DNA of 47,504 nucleotides from Sulfuricurvum sp. (GTDB lineage Bacteria; Campylobacterota; Campylobacteria; Campylobacterales; Sulfurimonadaceae): NCBI GenBank assembly GCA_024762585.1, contig JANTHE010000002.1, positions 1 to 47,504 of the forward strand, read 5' to 3'. Shown piece by piece: positions 27,194 to 37,115 of this stretch (position 1 is its first letter; each line of letters starts with the position of its first letter). The notes under the pieces were generated by a model. It saw only the letters and a program-made list of their open reading frames with translations, ran no database searches and was not told where the DNA came from. The position numbers and the translations under genes were made by a program.

Positions 27194-28639
27194 TTAAATA
27201 AAATTGGGCGCGTCGTTGGCGAAATAGATGATATCGCCCGCGCGGGTCTTTTCGGCCAACAGTGAGGTCAGAGCGCTTTTGTCTTCGAGCCAATAGACTT
27301 CAGGCGTTGTCAAACATTTTTTGAACAGATCGGCATTGAGCCTCCCCGTCACGATGGCGATATCAAAAACGACGTTAATGGCGTCGCAGAGCTCCCGGTT
27401 GAGTGCCTCGGTACTCTCCACCAGCCCCGGCGTGACGATGACCTTGCGCCCTTCGTGCAGCGCACAGAGGCGAATCCCCTCTTTCATGCCGTCGATATTG
27501 CCATTATACCCATCATCAAGAATGATCTTGCCCCCGGCGTCAAGACGCTGCAGCCGGTGCTCGACGGGAACGAGTCTCGACACCCCGTTTACGATGGCCT
27601 CGTCCGTCATCCCCATCTCCTTCGCAATCAACACCGCCGCCTCGATGTTAAGCGCGTTGAAACCGCCCAGCACCGGGGCATGCAGATGAAGCCGGCCTGT
27701 ATCAAGCAGAAGGTCGAAATCCGTTCCTTCGAGCGTAGCGTTCACCTGTTCGATCTCCCGACCGAAAAAGCGGACGTTCTCATGCGGCTCGTCGGTCACC
27801 TCGAAATGCACGAACGCCTGTTTGAGGCGATCGGAGTGGATCAGCTCCAGTTTGGTGCGAACTATATTCTCCAGCGTTCCGAAATACTCCAGATGCTGCG
27901 GCCCCACCTTGCCCACGACAGCATAGTGCGGCCGAACCATCCGGGTAATCTCCAGAATATCTCCCGGTCGTCTTGCCCCCGCCTCGCAGACGTAGACCTG
28001 TGCCGTTTCGGGAAGCGCCTCGTTGATATCGCGGATAATGCCGCCGAGCGTATTGACGCTGCGCGGGGTCATATAGACCTCCGTCTGCGTTCCCAGCAGC
28101 TGGGCAATGAAGTTTTTCATGCTTGTCTTTCCGTAGCTGCCGGTGACCGCGATGACGGTCAGGCCGTTCATGCGCTCCAGTTTGCGCTGCGCCTCTTTTT
28201 TGTACGCCAGGAAAAGGAACTTTTCAATCCCCGTCGAGAGCAGCCACGCCAGCAACAGAGGCAGGAACAGCGGCAGCGTCTCGCACCCCGCGTTGATCTC
28301 GCAGAGGAAATCGCCGAACAGCGTGGCAAAGAGCAGCACAATGAAAAAACGCTTCACTCGCCAGGTCGGCACCAGCTTTTTGTCGAGGTGCCGGTACCAC
28401 CAGAAGAACAGAATGAAATAGATGATGAAAAAGAGCGGGAAATAGGTGCCCAGAACGAAATAGGCCAAAAACGGCACGATGAAATAATACAGATGCCACA
28501 GCCGTTTGTGGTGATTGAGCACGACACGCTCGATCTTGTAGCTGTACCACTGCAGGTTCAGAATCAGGTACCATCCCAGCGTCAGAACGAACGCGACGTT
28601 CGTGACAACGGCGACCGTCTGCAACGCTGCCGGGCTCAT
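27194..28639 (-). CDS. murF: UDP-N-acetylmuramoyl-tripeptide--D-alanyl-D-alanine ligase with N-terminal membrane region
   Basis: Mur ligase motifs VTGSYGKTSMKNFIAQLL, EAGARRPGDI, DDGYNGNIDGM; about 150-aa hydrophobic N-terminus. Confidence 0.9.
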   Translation of the reverse strand: MSPAALQTVAVVTNVAFVLTLGWYLILNLQWYSYKIERVVLNHHKRLWHLYYFIVPFLAYFVLGTYFPLFFIIYFILFFWWYRHLDKKLVPTWRVKRFFIVLLFATLFGDFLCEINAGCETLPLFLPLLLAWLLSTGIEKFLFLAYKKEAQRKLERMNGLTVIAVTGSYGKTSMKNFIAQLLGTQTEVYMTPRSVNTLGGIIRDINEALPETAQVYVCEAGARRPGDILEITRMVRPHYAVVGKVGPQHLEYFGTLENIVRTKLELIHSDRLKQAFVHFEVTDEPHENVRFFGREIEQVNATLEGTDFDLLLDTGRLHLHAPVLGGFNALNIEAAVLIAKEMGMTDEAIVNGVSRLVPVEHRLQRLDAGGKIILDDGYNGNIDGMKEGIRLCALHEGRKVIVTPGLVESTEALNRELCDAINVVFDIAIVTGRLNADLFKKCLTTPEVYWLEDKSALTSLLAEKTRAGDIIYFANDAPNFI

Positions 28640-29370
28640 TGCACGCTCCCGGTCAGCTCTGAGGCGATCTCCGAAGCGACCTCATTTGCATGTTGTAAAA
28701 AGAAGTAGTGGTCGCCTTCATACACGACGAGACGGCTGTTCTCAATGAGCGAATGGATCTTTTCGGCGCTCTTGAGCGGGGTCGCGGTGTCTTCACGCCC
28801 CCAGCACAGCAGCGCACGGCCGCCGAACGCCTTGAACTGCACCGTGAAATCTTCGTTCACGACCCGCTTGAAGGTCTCGTACATCACCTTGTTGAGCGCT
28901 TTGGCATCTTCGGCCACAAACCGAGAACGCAGTGGTGAAAGCCCCACTGTTTTGAGCAGTTTGAACAGGGCGATCTTTGCACGGATTTTGAAAGGTTTCG
29001 GCCAGACGATCCCCGCCGAAGAGAGCAGCACCAGCAGCTGCGGACGCAGAAGCGTGGCGACCTTGCCGCCAAAAGAGTGTCCGACGATCACCGCCTTGTC
29101 GTTGGCGCTGATCTGCGCGAGAAACAGCTCCATAATATTGGCGTAATCCTCGCTCTCCAGCGAAACGGGGGCGGTGGAGTTCCCGAAGCCGGGCAGGTCG
29201 ATGTAGACGTGCCGGAGCGTGTCGAGGGTGTGCCCGAACGCCTGTTTCATCAGCCCTTTGTTCGAGCCCCATCCGTGCAGAAAGACAATGGTTTGCTGCG
29301 CCCCCGGATTGACGATTTCGTAACTGATCTGAAACGTACGCTGGGCGTACTGCAGCGATTTGAGCGCCAC
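28636..29370 (-). CDS. Alpha/beta hydrolase
   Basis: VFLHGWGSNKGLM; VIVGHSFGGKVA; LLCWGREDTATP; YEGDHYFF. Confidence 0.9.
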   Translation of the reverse strand: MALKSLQYAQRTFQISYEIVNPGAQQTIVFLHGWGSNKGLMKQAFGHTLDTLRHVYIDLPGFGNSTAPVSLESEDYANIMELFLAQISANDKAVIVGHSFGGKVATLLRPQLLVLLSSAGIVWPKPFKIRAKIALFKLLKTVGLSPLRSRFVAEDAKALNKVMYETFKRVVNEDFTVQFKAFGGRALLCWGREDTATPLKSAEKIHSLIENSRLVVYEGDHYFFLQHANEVASEIASELTGSVQ

Positions 29371-30407
29371 TATTTTCCCTTGGCCGCGTTGATGGAGTGG
29401 ATGTACTGGTACTCCACCCGGGCGCGGCGTACTCGAGGCAGATTACCCAGCAGGTCGGTAAGCGCGCCTTCGAAATCAGCAAAGAGATAATTTGCCATGG
29501 AGCCGGGGATAGGATTGATTTCGTTAAGATAAACCTCGCCGTCGATGACGAAAAAGTCGCAACGGATCAGCGCCCCTTCGAAAAGGCCTTCATAAATGTC
29601 GGCGAACGCCAGCTTGAGCTTCGTCTCCAGCGCCGCATCTATCTGCGCAGCCCCGACCTCTGAACTGCGGGAAAAATCGAGGTATTTCTTGTCGAAATCG
29701 AGGAACTCCTGTTTCTGCGGCTCCTCGACAATGGAGTAGACGATGCCCTCTGTTCCCCGGTAGCCGGCGAGGTTGTACTCTCTGACCCCCGCGATGAAGG
29801 GCTCGACAATGACGCTGTCGTCGAATTCGAATGCGACATCGAGCGCGTAGTCCAGCTCGCTTTCGCTTTTGACGACGCTGACGCCAATGGAGCTTCCCAG
29901 CCTTGAGGGTTTGACGATGCACGGCATCGGCGTTTTCGTCTTGCGCATTCCCGTACAGTTAAGCTCCTCATACGCGACCGTGTTGATCCCTCGTCCCTGC
30001 GCGAACCATTTGGTCATGCGTTTGTCATAGCTCAGCACCGACGCATCGGTGCGCGGCCCGATGAAAGCTATATCGAAAAACGACAGCAGTGACGCCATCG
30101 TGCCGTCCTCGCCGTCCGCACCGTGAATCAGGTTCAGCACCGGCCATTTGTGCTCGGTCGAGCCCAGGCGGCGTTTTTGCAAGAACCCGCCTGCGGTCAG
30201 CGTCAACACCGGCGCCTTTTTATAGGCGCCCGACGCAAAATATTTCGCTTTCATGTTGGAACGGTCAATCAGATAGAACGTGTGGTCCTGATCGCAAAAG
30301 ACGAAAGAGAGCTCGAATCTTGGCAGCTTCTCCATGACGGTGATGGCGCTGACAATGCTGATTTCATGTTCATAACTCGCACCGCCGAAAAGTATTGCTA
30401 GTTGCAC
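29370..30407 (-). CDS. ddl: D-alanine--D-alanine ligase
   Basis: LAILFGGASYEHEISIVSA; KPSRLGSSIGVSVVKSESEL; CDFFVIDGEVYLNEINPIPG; GTG start at 30407 preferred over ORF start. Confidence 0.93.
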   Translation of the reverse strand: MQLAILFGGASYEHEISIVSAITVMEKLPRFELSFVFCDQDHTFYLIDRSNMKAKYFASGAYKKAPVLTLTAGGFLQKRRLGSTEHKWPVLNLIHGADGEDGTMASLLSFFDIAFIGPRTDASVLSYDKRMTKWFAQGRGINTVAYEELNCTGMRKTKTPMPCIVKPSRLGSSIGVSVVKSESELDYALDVAFEFDDSVIVEPFIAGVREYNLAGYRGTEGIVYSIVEEPQKQEFLDFDKKYLDFSRSSEVGAAQIDAALETKLKLAFADIYEGLFEGALIRCDFFVIDGEVYLNEINPIPGSMANYLFADFEGALTDLLGNLPRVRRARVEYQYIHSINAAKGK

Positions 30408-30415
30408 AGGTATCC

Positions 30416-30988
30416 TTACAGTTTCTGAAGTAGTTTGAGCGCCTCTTTGACCATCCCGGCCGTATCGTCGCTCTCGCATTTGGCCAGGGCTTTGGCCACC
30501 TGCTCTTTTTTGAAGCCCAGCGACTCGAGCGCCAGCGCCGCTTCGCCCGATGCGGCGGCGACCGGCGTCGCGGCCGACATCGCCAGTTCGCTGTCAAAGC
30601 CCGCCAGCTCAACGAGAATGCGCCCGGCGCTCTTGGGCCCGATGCCCGGTACCCGCTTGAGCTGTGCGATGTCGTTGGCCGCGATCACCTGCGCGAACTG
30701 CGGCGGGGTGAAGGTCGAGCAGATGGCCTGCGCCACCTTGGGACCGACGCCGCTGATCTTGATAAGACGCTCGAAGAGCACCTGTTCGCTCTTCTCAAAA
30801 AACCCGAACAGAAGCTGCGCATCTTCACGGATGATATGCGACGTATGCAGTTTCACCCGTGCATCGCGAATGGCGCCGTAGGTCTGCAGCGAGATGAAGA
30901 CTTCGTAAATCAGTCCCGAAACATTCAAATGCACCACGGTCGGTTCTTTATGTTCCACCACGCCCTCGATGCCAACGATCATTTTCAC
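30416..30988 (-). CDS. ruvA: Holliday junction branch migration protein RuvA
   Basis: MIVGIEGVVEHKEPTVVHLNVSGLIYEVFIS; LIKISGVGPKVAQAICST; LKRVPGIGPKSAGRILVEL. Confidence 0.95.
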   Translation of the reverse strand: MKMIVGIEGVVEHKEPTVVHLNVSGLIYEVFISLQTYGAIRDARVKLHTSHIIREDAQLLFGFFEKSEQVLFERLIKISGVGPKVAQAICSTFTPPQFAQVIAANDIAQLKRVPGIGPKSAGRILVELAGFDSELAMSAATPVAAASGEAALALESLGFKKEQVAKALAKCESDDTAGMVKEALKLLQKL

Positions 30989-31081
30989 CTCCGAAAATAG
31001 GCTGCTATTTTAATCCACAAGCGGTTAAACCCGGTTTACATCATCAATTGCTAGAATCAGGAAGGAGATATTTTCTTTATC

Positions 31082-31699
31082 ATGTTGAAAAAAGCTATTA
31101 TTCTATTTCTTCTCGTCGCCGTAGAACTGCAGGCGCAGTCTGCATTGGCATGGATACTGCTGATCCCCGACAATGCCAAAGCCGTCATCGGCATTTCTGC
31201 CGGTATGGTTTCTCTTGATCAGCAGGTTCACATTGATTCCACCGACCCTGCACAAGATGGCCTCAGGTTCGGCTATCATCAGACAAACCCCGATATGGGA
31301 TTACTGCTCGGGCTCGAAAACGACCGCTATGGTATCGACATAGCGTTCGACAGTTCCGCCGGAAACGGCGTTTCAATGCAACAACTTCTTTTTGGCTTCA
31401 AATATAAATTTTTGCAAGAAAACACTATCCACCCCATGCTCGGAGTCAATGTCGGCGTTACGGACAGCAAGCTTGAAATCCCTGATACAACCGTCACTTT
31501 CTCGAACGGTACCTATGCCGTAGATGCCGGAGTTGAATTTCGCCAAGACGACCGGCAAGCCATTGAAATCATGATGCGCTATTCGCGTTTTCTCAATGCA
31601 GGCAGTGACACTCGCACCACCGAGACGGATTTCACATCGTACAATCTGCATGAGCAGAACAGTCTGAGTATCCGATTTGGCTACAGGTATCGGTTTTAG
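31082..31699 (+). CDS. Small outer-membrane beta-barrel-like protein
   Basis: Signal peptide, alternating strands, C-terminal SIRFGYRYRF. Confidence 0.6.
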   Translation: MLKKAIILFLLVAVELQAQSALAWILLIPDNAKAVIGISAGMVSLDQQVHIDSTDPAQDGLRFGYHQTNPDMGLLLGLENDRYGIDIAFDSSAGNGVSMQQLLFGFKYKFLQENTIHPMLGVNVGVTDSKLEIPDTTVTFSNGTYAVDAGVEFRQDDRQAIEIMMRYSRFLNAGSDTRTTETDFTSYNLHEQNSLSIRFGYRYRF

Positions 31700-31850
31700 G
31701 TTTACCGCAGAAAACGACTTTGGGCTCAATATTGGCATCCAAGTGCCTTTGGCTATAATGACAGCCATGAAATCGAGAGAGAGAAAAAGCCGATTTTTTC
31801 ATTCATAATCGCTCATGTTTCTCTTTAGAAATTCACCCAAGCGGAATAGA

Positions 31851-33257
31851 ATGTATAAAGCGATTTTCACCAACAGTTTCGGCATCCTCTTCTCGCGCAT
31901 TCTCGGGTTTGCCCGCGATCTGCTCACCGCCTCGATCCTCGGGGCGAACGTCTACAGTGATATCTTTTTTATCGCCTTCAAACTGCCCAACCTCTTTCGC
32001 CGCGTCTTCGCGGAAGGGGCCTTTACGCAATCCTTCCTGCCCGCGTTCACGCGCTCGAAACACAAAGCCGTCTTTTCTGTCCATATCTTTGTGCTGTTTC
32101 TGTTCGTCATCTTGCTGATGACGCTTGCCGTCAATCTCTTTCCCGAGGCCGCGGCGAAACTGATCGCACTGGGGTTTGACGCAGATACCGTCCGGCTGGC
32201 GGCCCCCTATGTCGCCATCAACTTCTTCTATCTGCCGCTGATCTTCGCCGTCACGTTTCTCAGTGCCTTTTTGCAGTACAAAAATCATTTCGCCACTACG
32301 GCGTTCGCCACGGGGCTGCTCAATATCGCCCTTATCGTTGCCCTGCTGCTGGCCAAAGGCGGGGCGCAGGAGACCGTGGTGCTCTATCTCAGCTACGGTG
32401 TCGTGCTCGGCGGCGCGGCACAGCTCGCGGTACACCTGCTCGCGATTCGGGGACTGAATCTGCACCGTCTGCTTGTCGGCGGCGTGCGATACTACCGGCG
32501 TAAATCGCGGCAGATTCAAAAAGAGACCCGTCGTTTCTCGCAGGAGTTCTTTCCCGCGGTCTGGGGCAACTCCACCGCGCAGTTCGCCGCTTTTCTCGAT
32601 ACTTGGCTGGCCAGTTTTCTCAGCGCCGGGGTCATCAGTTACCTCTACTACGCCAATCGCGTCTTTCAGCTGCCGCTGGCCCTTTTTGCCATTGCCACTT
32701 CGGTCGCGCTCTTTCCTAAGATCTCCCGTCACCTGAAACACGATGACGAACGCAAGGCCCGCGCCATGCTCGCCAAAGCATTCTGGTTTCTGCTGTATCT
32801 GCTGGGCTTCTCCGCCATCGGGGGAATTGTACTGGCGGAAGAGATCACGCGGCTGCTGTTCGAGCGTGGTGCGTTCGGTGCGCAGGATTCTGTCCAGACT
32901 TCTCTTGTACTTCAGATGTACCTCGTCGGCCTGATTCCTTTCGGACTGAACAAGCTCTTCTCGCTCTGGCTCTACGCACAACGGCGGCAGCGCGAGGCCG
33001 CGAAGATCGCGACCTGGAGTCTCGGTACCAACATCCTTTTCTCCCTGGCGCTAATCTACCCGCTTGGCGGCGCGGGACTGGCACTTTCCACCTCCATCAG
33101 CGGCGCAGTCGCTTTTTTCGCTACGCTGCACGCGGTGGGCAAAGAGCATATTTTGGATATAATTGCGCCGAAAAACGGCCTGCAATGGATGCTGGCATCT
33201 GTGCTTTTCACTTTTATTGTTATTGCCTTCAAGGAGCTTATTAATGTATATTTATGA
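31851..33257 (+). CDS. murJ: Lipid II flippase MurJ (MviN)
   Basis: GILFSRILGFARDLLTASILGANVYSDIFFIAFKLPNLFRRVFAEGAFTQSFLP. Confidence 0.95.
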   Translation: MYKAIFTNSFGILFSRILGFARDLLTASILGANVYSDIFFIAFKLPNLFRRVFAEGAFTQSFLPAFTRSKHKAVFSVHIFVLFLFVILLMTLAVNLFPEAAAKLIALGFDADTVRLAAPYVAINFFYLPLIFAVTFLSAFLQYKNHFATTAFATGLLNIALIVALLLAKGGAQETVVLYLSYGVVLGGAAQLAVHLLAIRGLNLHRLLVGGVRYYRRKSRQIQKETRRFSQEFFPAVWGNSTAQFAAFLDTWLASFLSAGVISYLYYANRVFQLPLALFAIATSVALFPKISRHLKHDDERKARAMLAKAFWFLLYLLGFSAIGGIVLAEEITRLLFERGAFGAQDSVQTSLVLQMYLVGLIPFGLNKLFSLWLYAQRRQREAAKIATWSLGTNILFSLALIYPLGGAGLALSTSISGAVAFFATLHAVGKEHILDIIAPKNGLQWMLASVLFTFIVIAFKELINVYL

Positions 33258-34644
33258 CAGTGTTGCCAAAACCAAGCGTGCCTTCAAGCCGTTGATTCCC
33301 GGCAAGGCCTCACTCTATGTCTGCGGTCCTACAGTTTATGATGATGCTCACCTTGGGCACGCCAAGAGTGCGATCGTCTTCGACCTGCTGCGGCGCGTTC
33401 TTGAAGCTGAAGGCAGTGAAGTTACTTATGTTAGAAATATTACCGACATCGACGACAAGATCATCAACAAATCCCGAGAAACGGGCATCTCAATTACGAA
33501 AATTACTGACATTTATACAGAGGCATATCACCGCGACATGAGCGCGCTGGGCGTGAAGCGTCCTACCCTCGAGCCCAAAGCAACCGAATCGCTTGAGGCG
33601 ATGTTTGAACTGATTCAAAAACTCATTGACTCGGGCCACGCCTACCGCACCGACAGCGGCGATGTCTATTTTGACACACAAAGTGACAGCGAATACCTCA
33701 GTATCTCGCACCGGCATCAAGACGAAGCCGAAACACAGCAGCGGGTGGAGAGTTCGGATGAAAAGCGCTACCCGGCAGATTTCGCCCTCTGGAAAGCGGT
33801 GCATGACGACAGCATTACCTTCGATTCGCCCTTCGGTCCCGGACGCCCCGGCTGGCATACCGAGTGTTCGGCTATGATCGAAAAACACATCGACCGCGGC
33901 GGCGCCTACAGTGTCGATATCCACGGCGGCGGGGCGGACTTGCTCTTTCCCCACCACGAAAACGAAGCGGCGCAGACTCGCTGTGCGACGGGCCATGAGA
34001 TCGCCAACTACTGGATGCACAACGGCTTCGTGACCATCGATGGCGAGAAAATGAGCAAGAGCCTCGGCAACAGCTTCTTCATCAAAGACGCGCTGAAAGC
34101 CTATAGCGGTGAAGTGCTGCGTTTTTTCCTGCTTGGCACCCACTACCGCAGCGACTTCAACTTCAACGAGGAGGATCTGCTCGCGTCCAAAAAACGACTT
34201 GACCGCCTTTACCGGCTCAAAAAGCGGCTGTTCGGCCTCAATGCCAGAGACGACACCACGTCGTTTCAGTCCGCCCTGCTCGAAGCGCTCGGCGACGATC
34301 TCAGTATCTCCAGAGCGCTGGCACTGCTGGATGAAATGATTGCAGAAGCAAACGAAGGGCTGGATGCCAACCCCAAGGACAAAGTGCTCAAACGCCGCAT
34401 CCTGGCAGATCTCGCCTATGTCGAAACCTTGCTGGGAATCGGTACCATGAACCCTTATGAGTATTTCCAGCACGGTATCGACGAAGAGACCAAAGTGAAA
34501 ATCAATGCCCTGATCGACGCGCGCAACGCAGCGAAAAAGGCAAAGGATTTCGCCCGCTCCGACGCCATCCGCGATGAAATCGCCGCCATGGGCGTACAGT
34601 TGATGGACACGCCACAGGGCACCTTCTGGGAACGTTCAGAGTAA
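33244..34644 (+). CDS. cysS: Cysteinyl-tRNA synthetase
   Basis: YVCGPTVYDDAHLGHAKSAIVFD; TDIDDKIINKS; WHTECSAMIEKH; EKMSKSLGN. Confidence 0.97.
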   Translation: MYIYDSVAKTKRAFKPLIPGKASLYVCGPTVYDDAHLGHAKSAIVFDLLRRVLEAEGSEVTYVRNITDIDDKIINKSRETGISITKITDIYTEAYHRDMSALGVKRPTLEPKATESLEAMFELIQKLIDSGHAYRTDSGDVYFDTQSDSEYLSISHRHQDEAETQQRVESSDEKRYPADFALWKAVHDDSITFDSPFGPGRPGWHTECSAMIEKHIDRGGAYSVDIHGGGADLLFPHHENEAAQTRCATGHEIANYWMHNGFVTIDGEKMSKSLGNSFFIKDALKAYSGEVLRFFLLGTHYRSDFNFNEEDLLASKKRLDRLYRLKKRLFGLNARDDTTSFQSALLEALGDDLSISRALALLDEMIAEANEGLDANPKDKVLKRRILADLAYVETLLGIGTMNPYEYFQHGIDEETKVKINALIDARNAAKKAKDFARSDAIRDEIAAMGVQLMDTPQGTFWERSE

Positions 34645-35994
34645 GTGAAACCGAAAATTCAAAAACATATCAACCTCATCCATGCCATTCATGAACAGCG
34701 CAACCACTTCAATCCGACCACGGCGGCCAAAAGCCTCGTCAAACTTTTTGACTACGACCCGGGCCTCTTCTTTTCCAACCTGGGAAAACTAAATCACCAG
34801 CATCTGGGGGAAGTGCTGCTGGAGCTGCCGCGCGAACCGCTCGAGGTGGCCATAGAACGCCTGACGCCGCACCGCCTCGCCCGCGCCGCCGAAGCGATCG
34901 AAAGCGACGAGGCGACCGACCTGCTGCAGCGTATTCGCGAGCACCATCCCAACCTTGCGGAAAAAATCCTCTCCCTGATGAGCGCGGCGGACCGTCGTGA
35001 GGTCGTCGAGCTCTCCAAGTACACCGACGATCAGGCGGGCGCGTACATGGAGCGCGAATTTCTGGCCGCCCGGCCGCAAGACAGCGTCGTCGACGTCAAG
35101 CATCTCATCCGCCGCTTCCGCCAGCATGAAGCCTCCAGTCCCATCATAAAACTATTCGTCACCGATGACGAGGGTCGTCTCGTCGGTTCGGTCCACTTTA
35201 CCGACCTGCTGCTGTTTGAAGATGACACGACGATTGAAACCGTGCTTGAAAAAACAGGGCACAAGCGTCCGCTCACCATTCGCCCGGTTTCGCCGATTGC
35301 CGAAGTCGTCCGATTGTTCGAAGAGTACGACCTCAACATCATCGCCGTGGTCAATAAATCCGGCAAACTGATCGGGCGTATCGTCTACGACGACATTTAC
35401 GACATGATCCGCCAGATGGAAACCGAGCAGGTCTACGGCTTGGCCGGCGTAGACGACGAAGCCGAAGAAGGGCCGTTTAGGCAGGCCGCAGTGCAGCGTC
35501 TGAGCTGGCTGCTCTTCAACCTCGCGGCCATTCTGATCGCCTCCGCCGTCATTGACCAGTTCGACCAGACCATCGCCTCCTACGTCGCCCTGGCCGCACT
35601 GCTTCCCGTCATCGCCGCACTGGGCGGCAATGCGGGGATGCAGGCGCTGACCGTTACTGTTCGGCGCCTGGCACTGGGCGAGATCGAGTATTCTAACGCT
35701 AAGAATGCTCTGCGGCGCGAAGCCAAGATTGTCCTGTTCAACGGTACGGCCATCGCCGCAGTCGCCGGTCTGGTCGTTTACGTCTGGTTCGGCGACCCCA
35801 TGCTGAGCTTCATCGTTGTCGCCGCCATCTTTTTGAACCTGCTCGTCGCGGGAGTTGCCGGTACACTCATACCGCTCGGACTGCACCGGGTCGGGATTGA
35901 TCCGGCGGTAGCATCATCCATCTTTTTGACCACGACAACTGATATCTTTGGCTTTTTTATCTTCTTATTATTGGCCGAAATGTTTTTACTTTGA
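34645..35994 (+). CDS. mgtE: Magnesium transporter MgtE
   Basis: MgtE_N helical repeats, CBS domains (YDLNIIAVVNKSGKLIGRIVYDDIYD), GGNAGMQALTVTVRRLALGEI; GTG start. Confidence 0.92.
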   Translation: MKPKIQKHINLIHAIHEQRNHFNPTTAAKSLVKLFDYDPGLFFSNLGKLNHQHLGEVLLELPREPLEVAIERLTPHRLARAAEAIESDEATDLLQRIREHHPNLAEKILSLMSAADRREVVELSKYTDDQAGAYMEREFLAARPQDSVVDVKHLIRRFRQHEASSPIIKLFVTDDEGRLVGSVHFTDLLLFEDDTTIETVLEKTGHKRPLTIRPVSPIAEVVRLFEEYDLNIIAVVNKSGKLIGRIVYDDIYDMIRQMETEQVYGLAGVDDEAEEGPFRQAAVQRLSWLLFNLAAILIASAVIDQFDQTIASYVALAALLPVIAALGGNAGMQALTVTVRRLALGEIEYSNAKNALRREAKIVLFNGTAIAAVAGLVVYVWFGDPMLSFIVVAAIFLNLLVAGVAGTLIPLGLHRVGIDPAVASSIFLTTTTDIFGFFIFLLLAEMFLL

Positions 35995-36056
35995 TTCCTT
36001 CATAAACCATAATTCATACAATCTTAAGTATAATCGCCTCAAAAAACAGGTATGCA

Positions 36057-37115
36057 ATGATCGCTTACGATACCCTCAAACCGTGGCTTTTCAAACTGCA
36101 GCCCGAGACGGCGCACCATGTCGTGGCCACGCTGCTGCGTTCGGCCAACGTCTACCCTGCGGCGTTCAACGGTTGGATTGAAAAGCATTTCGTCGCTGAC
36201 GAGATGCTGAATCAGGAGCTGTTCGGCCGTATCTTTCTCAACCCAGTGGGGCTGGGTGCGGGCTTTGACAAAAACGCCACCATGATCCGCGGCATTCAGG
36301 CACTGGGGTTCGGGTTTACCGAAATCGGTACCATGACGCCGCAGCCGCAGCCGGGCAATCCAAAACCGCGCATGTTTCGCCATGTCGAAGAGGAGACGCT
36401 GCAAAACGCCATGGGGTTCAACAACGACGGCATGTACAAGGTGCAGCAGCGTCTCAAGACGCGCTACCCGTTCACCACGCCCATCGGGGTCAACATCGGC
36501 AAGAACAAGACCACCGACGAGCGTGACGCCATCCGCGACTACACGCAGCTCATCCGGGGCCTGCACATGCTCGGCGACTACCTCGTCATCAACATCTCCT
36601 CACCCAACACGCCGGGGCTGCGCGACCTGCAGAATGAGGCGTTCATCAGCAACCTCTTTGCCGAAGCCAAAGCGATCACCGACAAGCCGATCCTGCTTAA
36701 AATCGCGCCGGACATGACAGCGCAGCAGGCGGTTGACCTCACTTCCCTCGCCGTCGAAAAGGGTGCGGACGGCATCATCGCCACCAACACGACCGTCGAT
36801 TACTCGCTGGTCGCGCACCCCGAAAGCGTCGGGGGACTGTCGGGCAAGGTGCTCAAAACCAAGAGTTTTGAAATTTTCGACGCGGTGGCGAAAGCGCTCT
36901 ACGGCAAGACCGTCCTCGTCTCCGTCGGGGGTATCGATTCCGCCGAGGAGGCCTATCGCCGTATTCGCGCCGGTGCGTCGCTGGTGCAGGTCTACTCCGC
37001 GCTTGTCTTCAAGGGGCCGGAGTTGATCGGCGATATCAACCGGGAGCTGGTCGCACTGCTGCAGCGCGACGGCTTCGCAAAGATCGCGCAGGCGATCGGG
37101 GCGGACCGAACATGA
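36057..37115 (+). CDS. pyrD: Dihydroorotate dehydrogenase (quinone, class 2)
   Basis: NPVGLGAGFDKNATMIRGIQALGFGFTEIGTMTPQPQPGNPKPRMFR; INISSPNTPGLRDLQ. Confidence 0.96.
   Translation: MIAYDTLKPWLFKLQPETAHHVVATLLRSANVYPAAFNGWIEKHFVADEMLNQELFGRIFLNPVGLGAGFDKNATMIRGIQALGFGFTEIGTMTPQPQPGNPKPRMFRHVEEETLQNAMGFNNDGMYKVQQRLKTRYPFTTPIGVNIGKNKTTDERDAIRDYTQLIRGLHMLGDYLVINISSPNTPGLRDLQNEAFISNLFAEAKAITDKPILLKIAPDMTAQQAVDLTSLAVEKGADGIIATNTTVDYSLVAHPESVGGLSGKVLKTKSFEIFDAVAKALYGKTVLVSVGGIDSAEEAYRRIRAGASLVQVYSALVFKGPELIGDINRELVALLQRDGFAKIAQAIGADRT

Noticed and set aside
27455-28708. 417-aa plus-strand ORF
   Set aside because: Antisense to murF; low-complexity His/Gln/Arg/Glu-rich composition typical of a shadow frame in GC-rich DNA.
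31833-32981. 382-aa minus-strand ORF
   Set aside because: Antisense to murJ; charged/Gly-Gln-rich shadow translation with no domain.
33490-34473. 327-aa minus-strand ORF
   Set aside because: Antisense to cysS, whose signature motifs are unambiguous.
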